In this document: in pieces, positions 47,598 to 56,147 of the stretch
How positions within the stretch are numbered: the first letter of the stretch is position 1
How the letters are laid out: every line of letters begins with the position of its first letter
DNA from: Burkholderia sp. BCC1644
GTDB taxonomy: Bacteria; Pseudomonadota; Gammaproteobacteria; Burkholderiales; Burkholderiaceae
Reading direction: 5' to 3'
DNA length: 64,000 nucleotides
Assembly (NCBI RefSeq): GCF_902833225.1
Contig: NZ_CADFEI010000002.1
Coordinates: 248,001-312,000 of the forward strand
Made by a program: the position numbers and the translations under genes
The notes under the pieces: generated by a model
Database searches by the model: none
What the model was told of the DNA's origin: nothing
The model's input: only the letters and a program-made list of their open reading frames with translations

Positions 47598-49124
47598 TTA
47601 CTGGAACGCCACTTCCGCAAAGCTCCGCAGCTTGCGGCTATGCAGCTTGTCGAGCCCGTTGGTACGCAGGATCTCCATCGCCCTCACGCCGATTTGCAGA
47701 TGCTGGTCGACCTGCCCGCGATAGAAGGTGTCGGCCATGCCCGGCAGCTTCAGCTCGCCATGCAGCGGCTTGTCCGATACGCACAGCAGCGTGCCGTACG
47801 GCACCCGGAAGCGGAAGCCGTTCGCGGCGATCGTCGCGCTTTCCATGTCGAGCGCGACCGCGCGGCTCTGCGACAACCGCTGCACGGGCTCGCGATGATC
47901 GCGCAATTCCCAGTTGCGGTTGTCGACGCTCGCGACCGTGCCCGTGCGCATCACGCGCTTCAGTTCCACGCCCTCCAGCCGCGTGACGTCGGCCACCCCG
48001 CGCTCGAGCGCGAGCTGCACTTCGGCCAGCGCCGGAATCGGCACCCACAGCGGCAGGTCGTCGTCGAGCACGTGATCCTCGCGCACGTAGCCGTGCGCGA
48101 GCACGTAGTCGCCGAGACGCTGCGTGTTGCGCAGCCCCGCGCAGTGGCCGAGCATCACCCACGCGTGCGGACGCAGCACCGCGATGTGATCGGTGATCGT
48201 CTTCGCGTTCGACGGACCGACGCCGATGTTGACCATCGTGATCCCGCTGCCGTCCGCGCGCTTCAGGTGATACGCGGGCATCTGCGGCAGGCGCGGCGGC
48301 GCGGCGCCCTCGGCCGGCTCGCTGCCGAGGTTCGCGTTGTACGTGACGACATCGCCCGGCTCGACGAACGAGCTGTACTGGCTGCGATATGCGCGCACCT
48401 CGGGATCGTCGCTCTCCGTCATCACCGTGCGGCCCAGCTTCACGAACTCGTCGATGTAGAACTGGTAGTTCGTGTAGAGCACGTAGTTCTGGAAATGCGT
48501 GGGCGACGTCGCCGTGTAATGGCGCAGCCGGTGCAGCGAGAAGTCGACACGCGCGGCCGTGAACAGCGCGAGCGGATGAGGCTCGCCCGGGGCCGGCTCG
48601 AACGTGCCGTTGACGATGCGGTCGTCGAGATACGACAGGTCGGGCGTGTCGAAGATGTCGCGCATCGCGAGCAGGCGGTCGCGGTCGAGCTCGCCCTCGA
48701 GATGGATGCCTTCCGGAAACGCGAAATGAATCGGGATCGGCTGCGACGACACGCCGATCTCGATCTTGACATGGTGGTTCTTCGCCAGCAGGCGCAGCTG
48801 CTCACGATAGTAGTTCGCGAAGAGGTCGGGGCGCGTGACCGTCGTCTCGAACACGCCGGGGCCGGCGACGAAACCGTACGAGCGGCGCGAATCGACGTGC
48901 GTGTTGACATCGGTGCGGATCCGCACGAACGGATAGCACGCGCGCACGTGCTCGGTAATCGGTTCGTGGCGGCGATAGCGCGCGAACGCGTCGCGCAGGA
49001 ACCCCGTATTCGTGTCGTAAATGGCGGACAGCCGCGCAACGGCGGCGATCGGATCGTCGAAAGCCTCGACCGACGGGCTTTCGGGCGACAGCACTCGGTG
49101 CCGGCGGCTCAAATCGTTCTTCAT
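47598..49124 (-). CDS. amn: AMP nucleosidase
   Basis: A 508-residue enzyme that cleaves AMP to adenine and ribose 5-phosphate. The N-terminal regulatory part (about 1-180) contains TRPDLFANYYREQLRLLAKN; the C-terminal nucleoside-phosphorylase-fold domain carries MVNIGVGPSNAKTITDHIAV, MLGHCAGLRNTQRLGDYVLA and the catalytic ALDMESATIAANGFRFRVP. The ATG at 49122-49124 sits 8 bases after GAGG; an ATG two codons upstream (49130) is closer to it than ideal. The open frame extends further upstream but overlaps the divergent DUF2782 gene. The enzyme balances the adenylate pool. Confidence 0.93.
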   Translation of the reverse strand: MKNDLSRRHRVLSPESPSVEAFDDPIAAVARLSAIYDTNTGFLRDAFARYRRHEPITEHVRACYPFVRIRTDVNTHVDSRRSYGFVAGPGVFETTVTRPDLFANYYREQLRLLAKNHHVKIEIGVSSQPIPIHFAFPEGIHLEGELDRDRLLAMRDIFDTPDLSYLDDRIVNGTFEPAPGEPHPLALFTAARVDFSLHRLRHYTATSPTHFQNYVLYTNYQFYIDEFVKLGRTVMTESDDPEVRAYRSQYSSFVEPGDVVTYNANLGSEPAEGAAPPRLPQMPAYHLKRADGSGITMVNIGVGPSNAKTITDHIAVLRPHAWVMLGHCAGLRNTQRLGDYVLAHGYVREDHVLDDDLPLWVPIPALAEVQLALERGVADVTRLEGVELKRVMRTGTVASVDNRNWELRDHREPVQRLSQSRAVALDMESATIAANGFRFRVPYGTLLCVSDKPLHGELKLPGMADTFYRGQVDQHLQIGVRAMEILRTNGLDKLHSRKLRSFAEVAFQ

Positions 49125-49253
49125 TTTCATCACCTCGTCTGATCGAACGACATTACCACGGAACCCGGTCACGCTTATGGCCGTCCCTGCGCACGCGAGG
49201 GCCGGATGGCCCGCAGTATTTGCTAAAATCGGTAGGTTCACTGGAGACTCATC

Positions 49254-49649
49254 ATGAAGCCGCTCATTCTCGTCGTCGCTGCCGCCGCGCTTGCCGCCGC
49301 CAGCGCCGCTTACGCCGCCGGCGGCACGCCTGACGCCGATGCGCAGGCCCGGGCCGAGGCCAACGAGGCCGCCGGCCTGCCCGATCTCCGCAAGATCAAC
49401 CGGCCGGGCGCCGAAGTCACGTCGAAAGTGGACTTCGCGGACATCCGCCGCACGCCGAGCTTCCACGAAAAAAGCAAGAACGGCACCGAGGTCACCGAGT
49501 ACCGCGACCGCGGCAAGCCGGTCGAGATCGACGTGAAGTCGAATTTCGGCACGCGCTACCAGATGAGCTCGACGCCCGACACGTCGCCGAAGCCGCACGA
49601 CGCGGGCATCCCGATCACGCGCCTGCCGTCGCTGAACCTGCGCTACTGA
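49254..49649 (+). CDS. DUF2782 secreted protein
   Basis: A 131-residue protein with a Sec signal (MKPLILVVAAAALAAASAAY, cut after AYAA). The mature part contains VTEYRDRGKPVEIDVKSNFG, the DUF2782 core. In many proteobacteria members of this family sit directly upstream of polA or thrB; here thrB follows after 101 bases. No enzymatic residues are evident and the function is unknown. Confidence 0.82.
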   Translation: MKPLILVVAAAALAAASAAYAAGGTPDADAQARAEANEAAGLPDLRKINRPGAEVTSKVDFADIRRTPSFHEKSKNGTEVTEYRDRGKPVEIDVKSNFGTRYQMSSTPDTSPKPHDAGIPITRLPSLNLRY

Positions 49650-49750
49650 TTCCGTGGCCCGCCGCGTCGTTCGCGGTGCGCCGCCTCCCTTCACCTGCTG
49701 TCGCGACGCACGCCGCCCGCGTGCCGACACCCTGACCTGACGCATCCCGC

Positions 49751-50749
49751 ATGGCCGTTTTCACTGCTGTTTCCGACTCCGATCTCGCGCAATGGATGCG
49801 CCACTACGAACTGGGCGACGTGCTTGCGTTCCGCGGCATTCCGTCCGGTATCGAAAACAGCAATTTCTTCCTGACGACGACGCGCGGCGAGTACGTCCTC
49901 ACGATCTTCGAAAAGCTGTCGGCGCAAGAGTTGCCGTTCTACCTCGACCTGATGCGCCACCTGGCCGGCCACGGCGTGCCGGTGCCGGATCCGGTTCCGC
50001 GTGACGACGGCGCCTTGTTCGGCGAGTTGCACGGCAAGCCGGCCGCGATCGTCACGAAGCTCGACGGTGCGGCCGAGCTCGCGCCGGGGGTCGAACACTG
50101 CATCGAGGTCGGGCAGATGCTCGCGCGCCTGCACCTTGCAGGGCGCGACTATCCGAACACCCAGCCGAACCTGCGCAGCCTGCCGTGGTGGCAGGAGAAC
50201 GTGCCGGCGATCGTGCCGTTCATCACCGACGCGCAACGCGCACTGCTCGAAGGCGAGCTCGCGCACCAGGCGGCCTTCTTCGCGTCGGACGACTACGCGA
50301 CGCTGCCGGCCGGGCCGTGCCATTGCGACCTGTTCCGCGACAACGTGCTGTTCGCGCACGCGGCGCCCGATACCGGCCACGACGTGCGGCTCGGCGGCTT
50401 CTTCGACTTCTATTTCGCCGGCTGCGACAAGTGGCTGTTCGACGTCGCGGTGACGGTCAACGACTGGTGCGTCGACCTCGCGACCGGCGTGCTGGACGCC
50501 GCGCGCGCCGACGCGCTGCTGCGCGCGTACCAGACCGTGCGGCCGTTCACGGCCGAGGAACGCCGCCACTGGAGCGACATGCTGCGCGCGGGTGCGTACC
50601 GCTTCTGGGTGTCGCGCCTGTACGACTTTTACCTGCCGCGTGCGGCCGAAATGCTCAAGCCGCACGACCCTGGCCATTTCGAACGCATCCTGCGCGAGCG
50701 TATCGCGCATACGCCCGCGCTTCCCGAGATCCAAACCGCATGCAACTGA
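49751..50749 (+). CDS. thrB: Homoserine kinase, ThrB of the protein-kinase-like fold
   Basis: A 332-residue homoserine kinase of the APH/choline-kinase fold, unrelated to the GHMP-type ThrB of E. coli. The nucleotide-binding start is [20 protein letters not shown]; the catalytic loop is [13 protein letters not shown] and the metal-binding Asp lies in [19 protein letters not shown]. It phosphorylates L-homoserine for threonine synthesis. Its last 10 bases overlap the next gene, so the two are coupled. It shares the same fold as the aminoglycoside kinase at 4352-5146; the surrounding residues clearly separate the two. Confidence 0.93.
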   Translation: MAVFTAVSDSDLAQWMRHYELGDVLAFRGIPSGIENSNFFLTTTRGEYVLTIFEKLSAQELPFYLDLMRHLAGHGVPVPDPVPRDDGALFGELHGKPAAIVTKLDGAAELAPGVEHCIEVGQMLARLHLAGRDYPNTQPNLRSLPWWQENVPAIVPFITDAQRALLEGELAHQAAFFASDDYATLPAGPCHCDLFRDNVLFAHAAPDTGHDVRLGGFFDFYFAGCDKWLFDVAVTVNDWCVDLATGVLDAARADALLRAYQTVRPFTAEERRHWSDMLRAGAYRFWVSRLYDFYLPRAAEMLKPHDPGHFERILRERIAHTPALPEIQTACN

Positions 50750-51549
50750 TCGAAGTGCCCGCCAAAACGGGCTATGTCTGGTTCCGTCAAGGCGTCTGGC
50801 TGTTCCGCCGGAACCCGCTCGCGTTCATCACCCTGTTCTTCACGTACCTGCTGGCGATCACGCTGGTGTCGAGGGTGCCCGTGATCGGCTCGGCGCTGCC
50901 GCTGGTGTTCATTCCCGGCATCGCGGTCGGCTTCATGGCCGCGTGCCGCGACACGGTGGCCGGCAAACCCGTGATGCCGACGATCCTCGTCGACGGCTTC
51001 CGCTCGTACGGCACCGTCGCGACTCAGCGGCTGCTGGTGCTCGGCGTGATCTACGTCGCGTCGATGGTGCTGGTGTTCGCGGCTTCGTCGTTCGTCGACG
51101 GCGGCGCGCTGTTCCACGTGATGATGGGCGCGGCCGACGAAGCGGGCACGACACCGGAAGCACTGGCCGCGCAAGGCACGCTCGGCGCGCTGTTCTTCGC
51201 GACGCTGCTGTATCTGCCGGTCGCGATGCTGTTCTGGTTCGCGCCGGTGCTGGTCGCGTGGCACGACGTGCCGCCTGCAAAGGCGCTGTTCTTCAGCGTC
51301 GTCAGCTGCTGGCGCAATCGCGGCGCCTTCGTCGTGTACGGCGTGCTGTGGTTCGCCGTCGCGCTCGGCACATCGCTCGCGCTGTCGCTGCTGCTGCAGG
51401 CGCTCGGCGCCGGCGCGTATGCGCTGACCATCATGATGCCGGTGACGATCATCATCGTCACGATGCTGTACTGCTCGTTCTACGCGACCTATCGCGGCTG
51501 CTTCGGCGTACAGGAACCGGGCGCGCCGACGACCACGTCGGGCCGCTGA
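50740..51549 (+). CDS. BPSS1780-type integral membrane protein
   Basis: A 269-residue protein with about six hydrophobic helices, starting [20 protein letters not shown]. It belongs to a family named after a Burkholderia pseudomallei protein of unknown function; [19 protein letters not shown] and [20 protein letters not shown] are its clearest blocks. It overlaps thrB by 10 bases, so it is translated with homoserine kinase, but this does not show what it does. A transport or membrane-organising role is possible. Confidence 0.85.
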   Translation: MQLIEVPAKTGYVWFRQGVWLFRRNPLAFITLFFTYLLAITLVSRVPVIGSALPLVFIPGIAVGFMAACRDTVAGKPVMPTILVDGFRSYGTVATQRLLVLGVIYVASMVLVFAASSFVDGGALFHVMMGAADEAGTTPEALAAQGTLGALFFATLLYLPVAMLFWFAPVLVAWHDVPPAKALFFSVVSCWRNRGAFVVYGVLWFAVALGTSLALSLLLQALGAGAYALTIMMPVTIIIVTMLYCSFYATYRGCFGVQEPGAPTTTSGR

Positions 51550-51703
51550 AGCCTCCCCGGCCGGCGCGCGGCGCTGGCCGTCACGCCGTTCACCGCGCCG
51601 GGCCGCCTCCCGGCGCACTTCCGATCATCCCCCTTTTTCCGCGTCGATCACCGGCAACCTTCGCCGGGCGCCCCTGTTCAACCCGATCTTTTGCGCGCAA
51701 AAT

Positions 51704-51719
51704 AATTTGCGTACAAATT
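51704..51719. promoter_or_regulatory. OhrR-type operator before ohrR
   Basis: AATTTGCGTACAAATT is a perfect 6-4-6 inverted repeat ending 29 bases before the ohrR ATG. It resembles the dyad found before ohr (52256-52271), which points to autoregulation by OhrR. Confidence 0.6.
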
Positions 51720-51748
51720 GTTCGCGCGTCCGGCGCGCCAGCCGAATC

Positions 51749-52201
51749 ATGGACCGACCACCCGCTCTGCCCCAGACGCTCGACGAGCAACTGTGCTTCG
51801 CGCTCTACTCGACTTCGCACGCGATGACGAAGGCGTACAAGCCGCTGCTCGACAAGCTGTCGCTGACCTATCCCCAATATCTCGCGATGCTGGTGCTGTG
51901 GGAGCGCGACGACATCGCGGTGAAGGACATCGCCGCGCGGCTCGATCTCGATCCGGCCACCGTCACACCGCTGCTCAAGCGACTCGAGGCGCTCGGTTAC
52001 GTCGAACGCGCGCGCAGCGCGGCCGACGAACGCGTCGTGAACGTACGCGTGACGCCGGAAGGCCGCGCGCTGAAGGATCGCGCGCGCTCGGTGCCCGCCG
52101 ATCTCTTTTGCGCGATGCAGCAGACGCCCGACTTCCTGATCAGGCTGCGCGCCGATCTCCAGCAATTGCGCACCGCGCTGTCGGCCGCCAACGAACGCTG
52201 A
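51749..52201 (+). CDS. ohrR: Organic-peroxide sensor OhrR (MarR family)
   Basis: A 150-residue MarR-family repressor. The N-terminal reactive cysteine is in LDEQLCFALYSTSHAM, the position used for peroxide sensing in OhrR proteins; the winged helix includes DIAARLDLDPATVTPLLKRL and the wing ARSAADERVVNVRVT. The tail carries a second cysteine (DLFCAMQQTPDF), so a two-Cys mechanism as in Xanthomonas OhrR is likely. The ATG at 51749 is chosen to match family starts. It lies just upstream of ohr, each with its own operator. Confidence 0.93.
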   Translation: MDRPPALPQTLDEQLCFALYSTSHAMTKAYKPLLDKLSLTYPQYLAMLVLWERDDIAVKDIAARLDLDPATVTPLLKRLEALGYVERARSAADERVVNVRVTPEGRALKDRARSVPADLFCAMQQTPDFLIRLRADLQQLRTALSAANER

Positions 52202-52222
52202 CACGCGAGCGCCGACCACCCG

Positions 52223-52244
52223 GCCCGGCACTGCCGGGCTTTTT
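52223..52244 (+). terminator. Terminator of ohrR
   Basis: GCCCGGCA (52223-52230) and TGCCGGGC (52232-52239) form a stem followed directly by TTTTT. It separates ohrR from ohr, so ohr needs its own promoter. Confidence 0.8.
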
Positions 52245-52255
52245 CTTCAAAATTT

Positions 52256-52271
52256 CATTTGCACACTAATG
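52256..52271. promoter_or_regulatory. OhrR-type operator before ohr
   Basis: CATTTGCACACTAATG is an imperfect 6-4-6 dyad that matches the ohrR operator at 11 of 16 bases. It lies upstream of an AT-rich TATATT at about 52282, the probable -10 of ohr. Confidence 0.55.
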
Positions 52272-52355
52272 ATTTGTGTTCTATATTTTCTCCGTGGCCG
52301 GCGACATCCCGTTTGACCGGACCGCTTTTCACCTTTTCCCGACAGGAGCTGCACG

Positions 52356-52775
52356 ATGAACATTCTGTACAAGACCAGCGCCACGAGCACGGGCGGCCGC
52401 GACGGCCGCGCAGTATCCGCCGACAACAAGCTGGAAGTGAAGCTGGCCGCGCCGCGCGAACTCGGCGGCACGGGTGCGGAAGGCACGAATCCGGAGCAAC
52501 TGTTTGCCGCAGGTTACTCGGCCTGTTTCCTGAGCGCGATGAAATTCGTCGCCGGCCAGAACAAGCAGGCGCTGCCGGCCGATACGCAGGTCACGGCGGA
52601 AGTGGGCATCGGCCCGAACGACGCAGGCGGCTTCGGGCTCGACGTCGAGCTGCGCGTGTCGCTGCCCGGGTTCGACAAGGCCGACGCGCAGGCGCTGGTC
52701 GAAAAGGCCCACCACGTGTGCCCGTATTCGAACGCGACGCGCAACAACGTGCCGGTGCGCCTAACGGTCGTCTGA
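52356..52775 (+). CDS. ohr: Organic hydroperoxide resistance protein Ohr
   Basis: A 139-residue thiol peroxidase that reduces organic hydroperoxides. Both active-site cysteines are present: GYSACFLSAMKFVAG and HHVCPYSNATRNNVPV. MNILYKTSATSTGGRDGRAV is the typical N-terminus. The gene follows ohrR in the same direction but behind a terminator and an OhrR-like operator, so peroxide induction by OhrR is likely. It complements the KatB-like catalase at 2014-3549, which handles H2O2. Confidence 0.96.
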   Translation: MNILYKTSATSTGGRDGRAVSADNKLEVKLAAPRELGGTGAEGTNPEQLFAAGYSACFLSAMKFVAGQNKQALPADTQVTAEVGIGPNDAGGFGLDVELRVSLPGFDKADAQALVEKAHHVCPYSNATRNNVPVRLTVV

Positions 52776-52798
52776 CGCGACGCCGGACCGCAAATGCA

Positions 52799-52837
52799 AA
52801 AAGGGCGCGTGCGGCATGTAGCCGCACGCGCCCTTTT
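52799..52837. terminator. Strong bidirectional terminator between ohr and DUF3563 gene
   Basis: A perfect 17-base stem (52799-52815 against 52821-52837) with a 5-base loop and A/T-rich ends on both strands. It separates the convergent ohr and DUF3563 genes. Confidence 0.9.
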
Positions 52838-52882
52838 GCGCGATTCGTCGAAACGGCGGGCCAGCGCGCCCGCCTGCGCTGC

Positions 52883-53059
52883 TTAGCGCGAGCCGATCGA
52901 GTACGGACGGTTCATCGCCGCTTCGCGATCGATCTTGCGCATGCGGAATTCGAGATCGTAGATGTCGGTGGCATCGGCCAGGTACGCCTCGGCGCGCTCT
53001 TTCGAGGCCTTTTCAGCGTTCTTGGTCAGCATCAGGAAGAGGTGGCTCAGCAGGTACAT
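52883..53059 (-). CDS. DUF3563 family micro-protein
   Basis: A 58-residue protein; I translated it by hand from the ATG at 53057-53059 to the TAA at 52883-52885. It starts MYLLSHLFLMLTKNAEKAS and contains YLADATDIYDLEFRMRKIDR, the core pattern of the DUF3563 family of short Burkholderiales proteins. The rest is helical and charged, with no signal peptide. The function is unknown. It is convergent with ohr, and a TATAAT enclosed in a 13-base inverted repeat lies upstream (53090-53123). Confidence 0.82.
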   Translation of the reverse strand: MYLLSHLFLMLTKNAEKASKERAEAYLADATDIYDLEFRMRKIDREAAMNRPYSIGSR

Positions 53060-53089
53060 GTTCGATCTCGCAATCCAAAGGTTCTTTGA

Positions 53090-53123
53090 CTAGGGTTTTC
53101 CCGAATTATAGGGAAAACCCTAG
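53090..53123 (-). promoter_or_regulatory. Promoter embedded in a 13-base dyad before the DUF3563 gene
   Basis: CTAGGGTTTTCCC and its exact inverse complement flank an 8-base centre that reads TATAATTC on the minus strand; TATAAT (53105-53110) is a perfect -10 pointing at the micro-gene, 45 bases from its ATG. No good -35 is found 16-18 bases upstream. The design suggests a promoter controlled by a dimeric regulator binding both arms. Confidence 0.6.
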
Positions 53124-53155
53124 GCTTTGGCTAGCACTGATCGGACGGTGCGTCG

Positions 53156-54250
53156 TCAGGTCGCCACAGTCCGTTGATTGGCCTCGAAAAAGGCCCAGAT
53201 CATCGCGCTTGCATCGGGGCCGACCGCTGCGTGAAACGGCACGGCTTCGTCGCCGCCGGACCACGCATGATCGAGCCCTTTCACATGACAAAGCCGCACG
53301 ACCGGCTCGCCGTCGCGGCACACGTCGGTGATCTGCGCGCCTGCTTCGCGCGTCTCGACGCGTTCGCCGCCGCGCAGTGCGCCGCGGGCATCGGCCAGCC
53401 CGTTCAGGCGCATGAACTGCACCGTCAGCTGATCGGCATTCTTCGGCGCGACGACGTGGTCGCCGTCACCTTGGACGATCAGCGCGGGCATGCCGGGATA
53501 CGCAGCCGCATCGACCAGCGCATCGATCACCGCGGCCGGGTTCTGCCGCAGGCCGCGCCGCATCACGTCCATCGCGGTGATGCCGGAATTCGCCTCGCCG
53601 AGCGCGGGGCCGGAATGCAGCGCCACCGCCGCGAAGCGGTCCGGATGGTGCAGCGCAAGAAGCGACGCAAGGCCCGCACCGGCCGACAGCCCCGCGACGT
53701 AGACGCGCGATGCATCGAAACCGTGTTCGTCGACGAGCGCGTCGACCAGCGACGCCACCGTGTTCGCCTCGCCACGGCCCGCGCGGTCGGTATCTTCATA
53801 CCAGTGCCAGCAGCCGTGGGCGTGCGCGCGCAACGACTGTTCCGGATACAGCACCGCGAAACCGTGCTTGTCGGCCAGCAGGTTCATCCGCGTGCCCTGC
53901 ACGAATTCGTCGACGGACTGCTGGCAGCCGTGCAGCATCACGACGAGCGGCATCGTGCCGCGCCGGCGGCCAGGCGGCACGTACAGGCCGTACGCGAGAT
54001 TCTGGACGAGGCGCCCGAGCGCGGGCGCCATCGGATGTTCGCCGCGCGTCCACTCGCCCGCCGCCCATGCGGCAGCACGCGGACGCACGCGCGATTCGCG
54101 TGGCGGGGACAGATCGGATGCGGCGGGAGAGGCCGCAGCCTCGAGTGCGTCGCGTGTGATGCGCTGCGCATCGCGCGCCGCGCGCTTGGCGGCCGGAGAC
54201 AGCATGCGTTTCATGCCGCCCACCCACACCTTGGTCAGACTTTTGGTCAT
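53156..54250 (-). CDS. PHB-depolymerase family esterase
   Basis: A 364-residue alpha/beta hydrolase of the poly(3-hydroxybutyrate) depolymerase family. The domain starts LYVPPGRRRGTMPLVVMLHG, the lipase box is GLSAG, and the catalytic histidine is in LCHVKGLDHAWSGG. The N-terminus (about 1-80) is basic and lacks a normal Sec signal, so the protein is probably cytosolic, as with intracellular PHB depolymerase-like esterases. Phasin or PHB synthase genes are not adjacent. The substrate could be a polyester or a small aromatic ester. Confidence 0.9.
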   Translation of the reverse strand: MTKSLTKVWVGGMKRMLSPAAKRAARDAQRITRDALEAAASPAASDLSPPRESRVRPRAAAWAAGEWTRGEHPMAPALGRLVQNLAYGLYVPPGRRRGTMPLVVMLHGCQQSVDEFVQGTRMNLLADKHGFAVLYPEQSLRAHAHGCWHWYEDTDRAGRGEANTVASLVDALVDEHGFDASRVYVAGLSAGAGLASLLALHHPDRFAAVALHSGPALGEANSGITAMDVMRRGLRQNPAAVIDALVDAAAYPGMPALIVQGDGDHVVAPKNADQLTVQFMRLNGLADARGALRGGERVETREAGAQITDVCRDGEPVVRLCHVKGLDHAWSGGDEAVPFHAAVGPDASAMIWAFFEANQRTVAT

Positions 54251-54509
54251 CGATCGGGCTCGCAGTCAGGAAAAATAGGGGCGCCATGAAGGCACCGCAA
54301 CGGATGCATCGTTCGACTTTGTGCAATGCACCATAACATTGTTTCTGGGATTTTTCCTGCATGCGGATAGTTCCCGGCGGCGCAAAAAACGGGCCTCATG
54401 CACACGCGGCGCTATACTGGGGTTTCGCCGCTTGTATCCGTTGTAGTCGTTCTTCCCGGCTCGCGCGTTGATTTAAGCATTCTCCCCGCCTTCGTTCGTC
54501 CCCTTCCCG

Positions 54510-55208
54510 ATGTTCGACCTGTCGTCTCACCTGTGGATCATGATTACCGCGTTCGGCGGCGCCGGCCTGACCTTGCCGCTCGCGATCACGATCGCCGTCT
54601 GGCTTGCACTCGGCTACTCGTGGCAGCGCGCGGCCGCGTGGCTCGGCGTGCTGGCGGCTGCGATCGGCGTGGTGGCGCTCACGAAGATCGCGTTCCTCGG
54701 CTGGGGCATCGGCATCCGCGCGTGGGATTTCACCGGGTTCAGCGGCCATGCGATGCTGTCGACGTCGGTGTATCCGGTCGCGATCTTCCTCGCGCTGATC
54801 CGCACGCGCACGCCGGTGCGGATCGCCGGCATCGCACTCGGGCTCGCGGCCGGCGTCGCGGTCGGCGTGTCGCGCGTCGCACTCGACGCGCATTCGCCGT
54901 CCGAATCGATCACCGGCTGCATCGTCGGCGCGATCGCCGCACTCGCATTCATCGCCGGCTCGTGGCGCGCGGTGCCGCACCGCTGGTCGGTGCCCGCGGT
55001 CGTCGCGAGCCTCGCGATCGTCACCGTCGCACTGCACGGCATCACGGTGCCGTCGCATCGCTGGGTCACCAAGGTCGCGCTGCAACTGTCCGGCCACGAG
55101 CGCCCGTTCGTCCGTGCGCGCTGGAAGGCCAACCCGAACTACCGTCCCGCGTCGCAGCCGTCGTCGCTGCAGCGCACCGAATCGTCGACGCGCACGCTGC
55201 GCACGTGA
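54510..55208 (+). CDS. PAP2-superfamily membrane phosphatase
   Basis: A 232-residue protein with about six helices. The PAP2 motifs are FSGHAMLSTSVYP (SGH) and GVSRVALDAHSPSE (SRxxxxxH-type), so two of the three catalytic motifs are clear. The first motif (KxxxxxxRP) is weak. Such enzymes dephosphorylate lipid phosphates such as phosphatidic acid or undecaprenyl diphosphate. It is encoded upstream of modA, with 128 bases in between, and is unlikely to be related to molybdate. Confidence 0.82.
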   Translation: MFDLSSHLWIMITAFGGAGLTLPLAITIAVWLALGYSWQRAAAWLGVLAAAIGVVALTKIAFLGWGIGIRAWDFTGFSGHAMLSTSVYPVAIFLALIRTRTPVRIAGIALGLAAGVAVGVSRVALDAHSPSESITGCIVGAIAALAFIAGSWRAVPHRWSVPAVVASLAIVTVALHGITVPSHRWVTKVALQLSGHERPFVRARWKANPNYRPASQPSSLQRTESSTRTLRT

Positions 55209-55278
55209 CTGGCCGCCCGGCCGCCCCTTTTCAGGTCTGACCATTTCATGCGCGCCGTCGCATGAACGGTATGTCGAG

Positions 55279-55302
55279 CGTTATAACCCGCCCTATATTA
55301 CG
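55279..55302. promoter_or_regulatory. Candidate ModE-binding site upstream of modA
   Basis: CGTTATA (55279-55285) and TATATTACG (55294-55302) form an imperfect dyad like the ModE operator of E. coli (CGCTATATA / TATATAACG). It is 34 bases before the modA ATG and would overlap or abut the promoter. A modE gene is present in the same cluster. Confidence 0.6.
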
Positions 55303-55336
55303 ATTACGGTTTCTACCCATTCCAAACGAATCCACC

Positions 55337-56137
55337 ATGCGCTCATCCGTCCGTCCGCTTCGCCGCACCCTGCTCCGCCTGCTGCCGATCGCCACGCTTG
55401 CCGCCGCCGGTATCGCGTTCAGCGCGCCCGCTTCCGCCGCCGACGAACTGGTCGTGTCGGCCGCCGCCAGCCTGACGAACGCATTCAAGGCCGTCGGCGA
55501 CGCGTACGAGAAGCAGCATCCGGACACCAAGGTGCTGTTCAACTTCGGCGCGTCGGACGTGCTGATGCAGCAGATCGCCAAGGGTGCACCGGCCGACGTG
55601 TTCGCGTCGGCCGACCAGAAGGCGATGGATCGCGCGGCGGACGAGAAGGTGATCGTGCCCGGCACGCGTCGCGATTTCGCGGCGAACTCGCTCGTGCTGA
55701 TCGTGCCGGCTGACAGCCGCACGGCCGCACCGACGTCGTTGAACGACCTGACGGCGCCCGGCGTGAAACGCATCGCATACGGCGACCCGGCATCGGTGCC
55801 GGTCGGCCGCTACACCGAAGGCGCGCTGCGCGCGGCCGGCGTGTGGGATGCCGTCAGCGCGAAGGGTGTGCTGGCCGCCAACGTGCGCCAGAGCCTCGAC
55901 TACGTCGCGCGCGGCGAGGTCGACGCGGGCTTCGTGTTCGGCACCGACGCCGCGATCATGCCGGGCCGCGTGAAGGTCGCGCTGACGGTACCGACCAAGA
56001 CGGCCATCACCTACCCGATCGCCGTGGTGAAGGACAGCCGGCACGCCGCGCAGGCGCAGTCGTTCATCGACTTCGTCGCGTCGCCGCAAGGCCAGGCCGT
56101 GCTGTCGACGTTCGGCTTCAAGCCCGCGGGCAAGTGA
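55337..56137 (+). CDS. modA: Molybdate-binding protein ModA
   Basis: A 266-residue periplasmic solute-binding protein with a Sec signal (about 1-37, ending ASAAD). The oxyanion-binding pattern includes LVVSAAASLTNAF, NFGASDVLMQQIAKGAPADV and GRYTEGALRAAGVW, as in ModA. The ATG at 55337 was chosen because it gives a normal signal peptide. It delivers molybdate (or tungstate) to ModBC. The operon order is modA-modB-modC. Confidence 0.95.
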   Translation: MRSSVRPLRRTLLRLLPIATLAAAGIAFSAPASAADELVVSAAASLTNAFKAVGDAYEKQHPDTKVLFNFGASDVLMQQIAKGAPADVFASADQKAMDRAADEKVIVPGTRRDFAANSLVLIVPADSRTAAPTSLNDLTAPGVKRIAYGDPASVPVGRYTEGALRAAGVWDAVSAKGVLAANVRQSLDYVARGEVDAGFVFGTDAAIMPGRVKVALTVPTKTAITYPIAVVKDSRHAAQAQSFIDFVASPQGQAVLSTFGFKPAGK

Positions 56138-56147
56138 GCGTCACGCG

